Positions 11,101 to 23,100 of a stretch of DNA of 64,000 nucleotides are shown in pieces (positions within the stretch are counted from its first letter, which is position 1; each line of letters opens with the position of its first letter). The notes under the pieces are model-generated. The model ran no database searches and was not told where the DNA came from. It saw nothing but the letters and a program-made list of their open reading frames with translations. Where the stretch lies: contig NC_090245.1 of NCBI RefSeq assembly GCF_037325665.1, forward strand, positions 103,470,559 through 103,534,558. Reading direction: 5' to 3'. The stretch comes from Littorina saxatilis. Its lineage: Eukaryota; Mollusca; Gastropoda; Littorinimorpha; Littorinidae. The position numbers and the translations under genes are program-made.

Positions 11101-14100
11101 AGCAGTAGTCGAACTCGGAGGAGAAAAAGTCACCGAAAAAACAGTGTTGAGGGCTTCGTAAGAAGCCCCAACACCCAGCTAAGAAGAGGACGACATTGGC
11201 TTGTTACATTACCCCTAACGTCGGCCTTAACCCCTTTCGCTCGTCTGAGTCAGCCAAGCTGACTAACCAAAACGAACAGGGCAAGACAAAAATTTACTGA
11301 AAAACATACGTTCAAAACGGACAGAAAACTCAGTAAACAAACAAAACAAAGAACGTGCAACGAACACAACTACCGAGCTTGCAACTACATGAGAAGACAA
11401 GCCGGTACATGCCAAACAATAAACATCAGCAAAGCTAACGAAAATACAAATGGCGGCACGCAACAGCTACTGATAACACAAGTCCCATGGACAAACTATC
11501 AGTAACAACACAGAAAGGACGTTTGCAAACAACAAACCAAAACAAGAACGGCTCACCAACTGGAGCCGGCACAGGTGAAAGACAGGTAAAACGTGGCAGG
11601 CAGGTGAGAAGTCTCACCAAGATAGCCACTGTCAGCGAAAAATTCAGGACACCCTCTCTCTAGGACGCTGAAAGATCGTATGAGTTGCCACGTGTTGTGG
11701 TAGGAAGTGACGTGGTATCCACTAGAGGGGAGGTAACTCCCGGGATACCCTCTCGTTACCATGGCTACGATTGCCTTTTTGGTGATGGGTTTGCTTCCCC
11801 TTGTTGTGTTAGATGGGTAAGCGTTTTCAGTACCTAGCATCTCAGACGTAGTCAAATGCAATATGTGATTGGGAGTAAGAATATGTAATTTAATTAGCGA
11901 GTATAAATCGAAAATTTCTAAGATAAATTTTCATTTAATTAATATACTTACTCAACTCACATAGTTAGCATTAACTTCAGTTTATTGCTTAGGTATTGAA
12001 GTAGTACTCTACCCTGGTAAAGGGGGGAGGAACCCCCAAAAGAAATAAAGTCCTAAAGGACGGGAGTTTCCTCCCCTAGCTGCCGCCCGCGCCCTCTATA
12101 GGCCGCCCGCGCATGCGCGGATCCCGCCAACAGGCGTCATTCCCCCACGAAACACACACCCATAACACATAGAATGTTAGCGGGGAAGGTTGGGAGGGTA
12201 TAAGATATGTGAGTTGAGTAAGTATATTAATTAAATGAAAATTTATCTTAGAAATTTTCGATTCAATAACATATTCTTACCTCAACTCACATAGTTAGCA
12301 GATTGCACATAAAGGCGGTGGGATACTCACATTAGTCCCTGGGAAGAATCTGGCCTGCGGCAACCATTGCTGGGAGGCAGCTCGTCCCGTCCGGCCGAGT
12401 GCTCGCAATGTCGCGGAGGTAGAAACTCAGGAACACGTCCTGGGATGTCCAATAGGCGGCTTTGAGTACGTCCGCCATCCTGCCAGACTTGAGGACTGCA
12501 AGGGATGTTGCCCACGCTCGCGCCTCGTGAGTTCGAGGTGATCTTAGAGGGAGAACTGACTGCCCCCCCCCCCTTGTGTCTGCCACCACTGATATGCGAG
12601 CCTAATGAGTGTGGAAGACCATCTGGTGAGCGTGGTTTTCGCTATGTCCTTATCTCGCATTTTGTTCAGCGAAATGAAAAGAATTTTTGAGAAGCTGATC
12701 TGAGCGGAGCTGTGCGGGACAAATAAGCTTTAAGTGCCCGTACCGGGCAGTTCGAGAGATCCGGATCACCGGGGGCTAAAATGTCCCGGAGAGGCCGGAT
12801 GGAGATCACTGGTGAAAGCTGGTCCGGTTTTTGGTTCTTTGCAAGAAAATCGGGCCGAAAATGCAAAGAGATGGAGCCGTGGCTTTCAAAGGCGATGTCG
12901 CGGTCTAGGCCAGAAAGACCGTGTATCTCACTACCTCTTCGCGCCGAAGCGAGCAGCATTAGCATGAGCGTCTTTCGCGTAAGGTTAGAGAGGCTAGCGC
13001 TTTGTATTGGTTCGAAGGAACTAGAGCGCAAGAATTCTAGTACCAGAAGCACATCCCAAGCCGGGACCGAAGTCCTTGCCGCTGCAGAACTGAGGGCCGC
13101 GCCCTTTAGCACACTCGCGATGACTCCCCCGAGGGAGATGGGGGAGACAAAGATTGGGAGGCGATGCGAGAATCTCGTGGCGAAGAGGTCAATCATCGGG
13201 CGCGCTACTTGCGCCCAAAGACGCAGGAGCGCATGATGGGTGATGGTCCACTCCGTGTGGAGGACCTGAGAGGAGCGGCTGAGAGCGTCGGCCAGGACGT
13301 TCAGACAGCCGGGCAGATAGCGAGCTGAGATCAGGATCTGATGGTGAGCACACCAAGAAAGGATCTCGCAGGCACGAGTGGACAACAGCTGAGACCGAGA
13401 GCCCCCATGCTTGTTGAGGTAAGCAGCTACCGTCGTGTTGTCGGTATGGATCAACACATGGTTGCCCTGAAGGGCAGAGACAAAATGCTGAAGTCCCAAG
13501 AAGACTGCCTCGAGCTCGAGGCGGTTGACGTGCCAAAGCTGCTGCTCCGGGGACCACCGACCGGAAGTCGTGAGTGTGTCCAGGTGAGCTCCCCAGCCCT
13601 TCTGAGACGCATCCGAGAAGAGATGCGTTGAGCGAAGAGGTAGCGCTATGGGCACTCCCTGCGTGAGCCAGGCAGAATTCATCCACTGAAGAGTGGTCTG
13701 CCGAAACCAATGCCCGAGAGGGATTTCCACATCCCACCCCTGTGAAGTCGGGTTCCAGGCTGAGCTGAGGGCCTCCTGAAATGGGCGCTTGTGTGCCCTG
13801 TTGCCCCGACAGGGAAGCCAGAAGGACCTGCAGCTTGTCTATGCGACGCTGCGTGGGACGGACTGTCCATGCGCATATGTCGAATACCAAGCCCAGGTAA
13901 GAGAATGTCTGGGAAGGCGACAACTCGGATTTGATCTGATTGATCTGAAAGCCAAGAGTCTGTGCCTGGGCAAGGACAAACTGGGTGTGCTGGTGGCAAA
14001 GAACTTCTTGGTGGTGAAGGATAAGCCAATCGTCCCGGTACACCCTGAGGCGGACGCCGTGCAGCCGCACAAGGGCGCAGAACTGGCGCACCACCATGGT

Positions 14101-17100
14101 GAACACCCAGGGGGCGAGAGAAAGCCCGAAGGGTAGGGCTCGGAACTGGAACACTCGATCTCCCCAGACGAAACGGAGCCACTTCCTGTCCGCCTCGTGC
14201 ATGAGGATGTGAAAGTAGGCGTCCGTCAGGTCGACGGACGTCACCCAGTCGCCGGGGCGAAGCGCCTCCCGGACGTCTGCAGGAGTTTCCATGGTGAACC
14301 GAATCTTTCTGAAGAAGCGGTTCAGGGGAGAGAGGTCCAATACGGGGCGCCAACCTCCGGAAGCCTTGGGCATGACGAAGATTCGTCCGTAAAAGCCCAA
14401 GGAGGAGTGGTCGAGAACCTCTTCTATTGCCTGTTTGAAGTAATAGGATGATCTCCGCTTGAATCACCTCTCGATCGCCGGGGCTGACCGGAAACCGGGA
14501 GTTGGAGGGCGCTCTGAACAACGGGGCTTTGTCTCCCTGCCAAGGGAGACGGAACCCCGATCGAATCACCCCCTTGATCCAGAGACTGTCCGTCCGAGAC
14601 AGCCAAGCTGGAAAGGCCCGGGAGAGGCTGCCCGCCACCGAAGGGGTGGAGGGCGGGGGGGGGGGGGGTGTGACTGGATCGGGGGTGTATCATTGGGGGT
14701 GGGGCTTGCGCCCGGACCCCCGCTTCCCAAAGGAAGGCTTGCGCTGGTAAGGGCGGGGCCGTGCGCCGCCCCTTCCGGCGGGAGGAGCTCTATGCCCGAA
14801 TGACTTAGCAGGTGCCGGAGCAGGACCGCGTGGTGCTGAGTCCTTATTCCTTCTGCTGCTCTGTTGTGAGTGCAAGTTCGGACAACCGAACCACCTGCTG
14901 GTCGCGGGCTTCTTCGGTTTGCTGGCGAAGAGCGTCCAGTGACCGAGAGCCCAGCAACGCCCCTTCCGAAAAGGGAGAGACTCGCAAAGAGTCCAAGGTG
15001 GCTCTGTCTGTCAGACGAGAACCGTGCAGAAAGGCTTCGCGTCTCCAAAACACAACCTGAGAGTAGAGGCGCGCTGCGTTAGTCATCTGGGTATCCGTGA
15101 CTTTCGCGAGAGCCGCCAGTAGCATGGCCGCGTCGGCCTCCACTGCATCATCTCGAAACTTAAAAGGATCGATGGATGATGAAATAGCTCTCGTCAACGA
15201 GCGTCTCCGCTAAGGATGAGAGCTCGAGAGAGGAGCGTCCAGTCTCCTCTAACCCCAGGAGACTCTGTTCTGTGCAGACAGAGGATCTCTCACGACTGTA
15301 GCCGTCTTGCCGCAGGCGAGCTAGTTCCGGTGTCACCGGAAGTGGTGCCTTGGGCAAAGAGAACGAGGAGAGGAGAGAGAGGGGCTTACCCGGAAGCCGC
15401 GATTTTCTAGAGTTGGCTGGTAAGCCGTTGCCTGTGTGTGCCGAAGCCAACCAGGGCTGATCAGAATCGGGAGCATTGCCATGAGCGGCCAACAAGGGGA
15501 AGGGAGATGCAGGGTCAGCACCCAACACCTGAGCCGTGGCGAACGACACCGAAGGCGATTCGAGAAAACGAAAACGAGCCTTAGTGTCACCCGCGGCTGC
15601 GAAATCCGCCCAGGCGGAAGGAGGAGGAGCGGCAGAAGCAGATTGGGCAGAAACGCCTTCAGGGAAGTACCGTGAAGTGACCTCAGCGGCCAACTCCAGA
15701 GTAGGTCCAAGTTTGCTGGGAATCCACAAAGGTGGGTCAGATTCGGAGCGCTCGTCCTCAGCGTCCAATTCCTCCACATAATCTTCCTGATCGCCCTCCA
15801 CATAGGAGTCCGGGAAACCGGAAACCCACGCCTCGGCAGGGGAGGAAGTGGCCAAGGTCGGTTGGGCAGAGCTCGGAAAAACCGGAAATTGCCCAAGGAC
15901 GGAAGTGCCGGCCGCCGGAACCGAAAAAACGGAACCGGAAGTCGAGGCCGGAAGTTGGTGTGACGCCGGAGGCGGAAACGCAGGGTCGCTGCCACCGAAC
16001 ACGCCAATGCGCTGACCTCCACCGGAAATGCTTGCTACGGCACAACCGGAAGTGGAGGGCGACAAAGCGGACGCCGGAACCGTAAAGACGGAACCGGAAG
16101 TCGCGGTCGGAAGTCGGTGCGACACCGGAAGAGGGAAAGCAGGGTCACTGCGATCGAACACTCCAGTGCGCTGTCCTCCGCCGGAAGTGCTAGCCACAGC
16201 ACAACCGGAAGTGAAGGACGACAATCCGAAAGACACAGGCCGATGACCGCCGACAGGACCCTCCAGGCCGCAACCGGGCAAGGAAGGTGCTGATGCCAAC
16301 GCAGGACCCCCCGAGCCACGAATGGGCAAGGGAGGTGCTGCTGCCTGCCCCCCAGAGGCCGGAACAGTCGAAGCTGAACACAGGGGCGCAGGCTGACGAG
16401 CGGCGCCGCTCCCCGGCACAACCGCCACAGGGAAGGACGACAATCCGAAAGACACAGGCCGATGACCGCCGACAGGACCCTCCAGGCCGCAACCGGGCAA
16501 GGAAGGTGCTGATGCCAACGCAGGACCCCCCGAGCCACGAATGGGCAAGGGAGGTGCTGCTGCCTGCCCCCCAGAGGCTGGAACAGCTGAAGCTGAACAC
16601 AGGGGCGCAGGCTGACGAGCGGCGCCGCTCCCCGGCACACCCGCCACAGGGGCGGAATGCAGGCGAGGAGAAGCCGTCCTAGACCCCCGACCAGGGGAAA
16701 AGGGAACGTGAGAGCCCCCAAAAAGATGGGAACCCCCACCACCGCCATCTTCCGCCGAAGTGCTAGCGGCAGGCGGAGCGGAGAACGCGAACTCTCCTGG
16801 AAGGCCAGGGGAGTAAGGCAAGAGACCGGAAAAATTCGGCCCGATGTCGGCCGACGTGATGGTGGCCGAAGGCCGAGTCCGTGAAATCGACGGGACGTTA
16901 ACCGCGCCGTGCTGCGAAATCGACGAGACGTTAACCGCGCCGTGCTGCGAAATCGACGGGACGCTAACCGCGACAGGGCGGGAAGCGACCGGCGAGAGAG
17001 GCACGCTTTTATCAGCCGCATGCATCGACTGCAGATCCTGTTTTAGCGTGGCAAACATGGCTAGCATTTCTTTACGCGTGACGATCTCGCTAGGGCGAGG

Positions 17101-20100
17101 AACCGGTGAGCGCGAAACCGGTGAAAAGACCGGTGCATGAGAAGTTGAATCAATGGAGACTCGCGCGGACTTATAGTCGCGGGGTCGAACACCTGCACGG
17201 AGGATTTTTCTGGCACGGCTGAAGGCCTAGCCGTTGCGGAAGAGTTCGGCGTGCGAGTCTTAGCTTTAGATTTGGATTTGTCTTGTTCCTTCCCTGGAGA
17301 AGGGAGGAGAGATAGAGGCTTGTTCTTAGCTTTGTCAGCCATTGACAAAACGAATACCGACACGTGGTGATAATCGCGGCGAAATTCGTAAATTCTCGAA
17401 AACGAACTCGAAGAGAACTCGAATTCGAAGAACGCGTCAAAGGAATAAAGGAACAATCTTACCAGAGACGCTGCAAGAACCAGGACAGATGGCCTTCCAC
17501 AAAAGGCCAAGAGAATAATCAGAGTACCAACGACGAGTAGTGTTGAAGTGGGTGGAATGACGCCTGTTGGCGGGATACGCGCATGCGCGGGCGGCCTATG
17601 GAGGGCGCGGGCGGCCGCTAGGGGAGGCAACTCCCGTCCTTTAGGACTTTATTTCTTTTGGGAGTTCCTCCCCCCTTTACCAGGGTAGAGTACTACTTCA
17701 ATACCTAAGCAATAAACTGAAGTTAATGCTAATTATGTGAGTTGAGGTAAGAATATGTTATTGAATGGTGCCTGCTAAGCCTTAGGACAACCCACAACTT
17801 AAAGCAAAACTTAACCAACTGCTGGAAGGGAAAGGAAAGTGTGTTGTTTTGGGTAACTTAGAGGCCTCATGTGCACAAAGCTCTGTGCCAAGAGAGCAGC
17901 TAGAAAGTGTTCATGTGCCAGCTTGATGGCTGGAAGTCACGCTAGGTAAGTAAAGTGTATTGTTGTGGGTAACTTGCCGGCTTCATGTGCACAAAGCTCT
18001 GTGCCAAGAGTGCAGCCAGAAAGTGTATTGTTGTGGGTAACTTGCAGGCTTCATGTGCACAAAGCTCTGTGCCAAGAGTGCAGCCAGAAAGTGTATTGTT
18101 GTGGGTAACTTACAGGCTTCATGTGCACAAAGCTCTGAGCCAAGAGCGCAGCCAGAAAGTGTATTGTTGTGGGTAACTTACAGGCTTCATGTGCACAAAG
18201 CTCTGTGCCAAGAGTGCAGCCAGAAAGTGTATTGTTGTGGGTAACTTACAGGCTTCATGTGCACAAAGCTCTGTGCCAAGAGTGCAGCCAGAAAGTGTAT
18301 TGTTGTGGGTAACTTACAGGCTTCATGTGCACAAAGCTCTGAGCCAAGAGCGCAGCCAGAAAGTGTTCATGTGCCAGCTTGATTGCCTCAAAGTCACGCG
18401 TCGTGTTGATGGTGTCCAGAAGTGCATTGTACTGTGACTCGATCACGTCCACCTGAGAAGTAGAACACATGAATTTATGTTGCTTTCATTCATTAGCAAA
18501 GATTGACTAAAAATCAATTATCTCAAAATCAATTCTAGTTTGAGCTGCTGTTAAAATATCACTCTTCAATTTCTTTACAGCAAGTTCATGATTTTATTCA
18601 CTAATGTAAATCACACTTAAGTCAACAGCATTTAATAACACACTGCATATCAAAACAGTAAGCAAAAGGATGAAGAGGGATACTACATTCTTTCAGTTTT
18701 AAAGGCACTGCTAAAAGATTTCTCTGCATGTTACACATACTGCCATTATCGTTATTATTTCCCCGCAACCTACAAATCATATAGCAAAGATTTGCTCCAT
18801 TTGTTGTGGCATTGTTATTTGTAATTATCCGAATAAACCATATAGCAAAAATGTATGTTCTCAGAGTACAGAGAGACATCTGTGAAAGAAACCAACAATC
18901 AATCAATCAATCAATCAATCAATGAAGCTTATATCGCGCATATTCCGTGGGTACAGTTCTAGGCGCTCTGCAGTGATGCCGTGTGAGATGAAATTTTATA
19001 CGGCCAGTAGATTGCAGCCATGTCTGCGCATATTTACCTTTCACGGCCTTATTCCAAGTCACACGGGTATGGTAGACAATTATTAACTGTGCCTAAGCAA
19101 TTTTGCCAGGAAAGACCCTTTTGTCAATCGTGGGATCTTTAACGTGCACACCCAATGTAGTATACACGGGGGGTGGTTCGGACACCGAAGAGAGTCTGCA
19201 CACAAACTTGACTCTGTGAAATAAATTTCCGCCGAACCTGGGATCGAACTCGCGCTGACAGCGGCCAACTGAATACAAATCCAGCGCGCTACCAACTGAG
19301 CTATATCCCCGCAACAGCATGAATTCAAACCACAGAAACTAATGATCTATGTTGAAAATTCAATCAATCAATCAATCAATATGAGGCTTATATCGCGCGT
19401 ATTCCGTGGGTACAGTTCTAAGCGCAGGGATTTTTTAATATTTTTTTTATTTTGTTGTGCAATTTATATCGCGCACATATTCAAGGCGCAGGGATTTATT
19501 TAGTTCCTTACCTGCAAATAGTACTGAAGATTGTCCACCAGGAATGACATGTGGTGCCGAAGTTGCCAGATCCCAATGGCCGCATCACCTTGACCTTCGA
19601 CCTTGATCTTCATGTCCTTGAGTTTGCCTTCCTTCTGCAGCGACCATGTGGACTGCAGGTCTTGTTGGGTCCGTCGCACGGCAAGCAGGAAGCGGAACAC
19701 TCGGTTATACCTGGGCAGGATGAAATTAAGACTATTAATGTATCTGAGGAAAGAACACCAGGACTTACAGTGATCCTATTACTGTAGTTTCGTAACCAGT
19801 TACACTACTTTCATAAACATAAAGACACTATGTTTTTCGTGCTTCCTGTTTATATCTCAGATAAGTTTAGCCAGTTCGTTTGTACTGTCAAGAAAAATAG
19901 CTTTCACAACCTACTAGAAATGTTAATGCAATATTTTCTGTCATCTAGGTGCCCCTCCCACCACCCAACCCCAAATGCCGCAACAACAAAATAAAAACAA
20001 AACAAATTCCCACCATAAAAGAGAAAACAAATTAACAAAACACACACATATATTTAAAAAAAAAATTGTTAAAAAAAAAGGTACACACTTTTTGATGACA

Positions 20101-23100
20101 GAAGGAGTGAAGAAGATGTGCAGTGGCCACTGAACCGTGCAGGTCAGACCCAAACAGCTCCATCCTGTCTCCACTGTAGCGGAAACACCCCCACTCTCTA
20201 AACCTGCAAACAGAGGTATCAAATACTGCTGTCAACATCTTGCAGACACAGAGTGGTACAGTATATATCTCACCGTATACTACATACATAATAAATCATA
20301 CTGGCAGACGTAACTTCCACTCACTAATGTTTTTGGTATATTTTGTTTCGCTAAATTTGCTAAATATTTTCACTGTTAAAAAATTAAAAATTAAAAGTTT
20401 AACAAAATGTTAAAAAAAATAGTGGTTATAAAAATGGATGCGGAGATGAGAAATGCTGTTACTTCTATCTGCTGGCTTTGGCATGGGGGCAGAAGGGTTG
20501 GACGCAGCCGTGGTGATGGTGAGTTTGAAGCGTTGTAACAGGGCGTCGTTTTCTATCAGGACGTTGCGAGCTGCTTGCTGAAAAGATGTGTTCACATCTG
20601 AAAGAAAAACAAGAAAAGTAAAATTAATGCTTTATACGAATCCTCTTCATCATGCCCCATTACTCTCACTAAATTACTGTGGAACAGATTGTTTGGGGTC
20701 AACTGTATATTTGCTGTTCTACCCTCATAAAATAACGCCAAAGAGAATGTTGATTTCCTACCAACTGTCCAAAACTTGATTCTAATGCGACCTGACACAT
20801 CAATTCATTCAATCCTTTGTTTTTTTAACTTTGTTCATCTTACCACAGTCACTTCGTTGTTTAGATTTCATTTAGTTACTATATCCAGAAACAAACTTGC
20901 CCCACCCCCACTCCCTTTTGAGAAAAGAGAGAATAACAACAACACAAAATCCATAATCATTTTTTTTTTTAACCCAGTTGCATCCTAGTTGACAGGATTA
21001 ATACTGGGCTGGGCGAAGACAAAAAATCAGGTCCTGGTAGTCTTAAAATAAAGGTAAATTTACAGAGGCTAGGAACAGAAAATGAGTAAGGAGGCTCTCA
21101 AAAAGGAGGAAGTATTAAATTGGGGCGTCTTAAATAAGGAGGTTCCACTGTATTCAGTGACTAACCGTGCTCTGTGCTGGATGCCGGGGGACCTTTGAGG
21201 AGATGCCGAGTCTGGTCGATAAAGGCCAGGTACAGTTCTCCCCGACCCAGCAGAAAGAAATCTTTCATCACACGCAGCTGTCCTGTCAGGTCTGCCTCTT
21301 GCACCACCATCACCCACAAGTGCTGCACACACATACATTACACACATAAGGTTACATCTTGATGTTAATCATTGTTTTGAGGAGGGCGGGGATGTAGCTC
21401 AGTCGGTAGCGCGCTGGATTTGTATCCAGTTGGCCGCTGTCAGCATGAGTTCGTCCCCACGTTCGGCGAGAGATTTATTTCTCAGAGTCAACTTTGTGTG
21501 CAGACTCTCCTCGGTGTCCGAACACCCCCGTGTGTACGTACACGCAAGCACAAGACCAAGTGTGCACAAAAAAGATCCTGTAATCCATGTCAGAGTTCGG
21601 TGGGTTATAGAAACACGAAAATACCCAGCATGCTTCCTCCGAAAACGGCGTATGGCTGCCTAAATGGCGGGGTAAAAAACGGTCATACACGTAAAATTCC
21701 ACTCGTGCAAAAAACACGAGTGTACGTGGGAGTTTCAGCCCACGAACGCAGAAGAAGAAGAATTGTTTTGAGGGATCAGATGTTTTTTGTCATTTCTTCA
21801 GTAGTACTTTTGTGGAAAAAGTCTGATACCCCATGTTTTAGTCGTTATCTCAGAAATTAGCATGTTAAGCCCTATCTTTTTCTGGCCTTGTCACTCCTTG
21901 AACTTACAGAACATTTCAACAACAAAACTGGTATCACTTTTACAAGGGGTAGACTCCAGTCTTCAGTTTGAGGCAAACATTTTTGAAATAATCCCCTGAT
22001 TTGATGACGTAGTGCAAAGTTCGCCGAACCTAGTTCGGCTGTAGTTAGTAGCGGGCTTAAGGTCTATGAATCTAACCTCGGCGACATGTGAGCGAATCTT
22101 GTCGACCAGAGCTTCAAATGCTGACGGACAGAAGTTTGACTGTTGAGCCAGTTGCTGGATGTCTTTGGTGAACTCCGCTTCTCTCTCCTTCATGAACTGA
22201 CCTGAAACAACACAGATGATACACATAATCACCACAGAAAGAGAAATCACCTAGCCCAGCATCTGAAAACTACTCACTGAGTATTCTTTCTAAAGACTAA
22301 AGTGAATCACTGAGTGACATGTTTTTCTTGCAAACAGTGTATTTTAATACAAATAAATGGTGGTGGTGGTGGTGGTGGTGGGGGGGTGAATTCACACCTA
22401 CACACACACAACACACAAATACAGAAAAGAAAAGGGACAACATAGAGGTCAAAAGAAACAAGGAGGCAAATAAAGAAGAAGAAGAAGAAGAAGAAAAAAG
22501 AAAAACATGTTTTCCAAGCACCTAGCATCTTAACTCTGTCATTACACACACAGACACGCACTCACTCTCTCTCTCTCCATCTCTCCTTTCTGTTTTTTGT
22601 TAAGTACCTGAATGTTGTCTGGCAGTGTGCTGGTTGGTTTCAAACATCTGAACGGACTCTCCAACAAAGAGAATCTTGCTTGCCACACGCATGGGAATGT
22701 ACCCAGGAAGCAGGTCTGCTTGGATGATGAACATTTCTGCGTCTCTTTGAGTATCGTTATCTGACAGTGACATGTTTTTCTGTGCAAAGAAAAAGGTGGA
22801 CATATTTATTTCTCTTTAGTCATTTAAGATCAGATAAGTTAAGTTGAGATAAGAAAACTTTAATCTTCATAATTCATTATATATAAATATGCGTTGCATT
22901 CAGCTTTCCTTGTGACTGTAACTAAGAGAAACCAAGTATCATAAAAAAGTCAATTTGAGAGAGGAAATATATTCGCTCTCCCAAAGATCACTCTCCCAAA
23001 GATCATATAGAAAAATACACTGTGGCGATTGTTATTTGTTTTTTTCTTTCTTTAAGCAATGAAAGTGAACAAATCAAATCAAATCGTATTTTCTTTGTCT

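Noticed and set aside
17860-18390. 68-bp spaced repeats as CRISPR or a repeat-protein gene
   Set aside because: The units derive from TUBGCP4 exon 13 and its donor; no spacers and no independent gene.
21383-21460. tRNA-Thr gene
   Set aside because: The tRNA-like head runs into a SINE body and is framed by target-site duplications; no intact acceptor stem pairing.
22297-22561. His/Pro-rich and Trp-rich ORFs
   Set aside because: Translation of a TGG microsatellite and neighbouring simple sequence.
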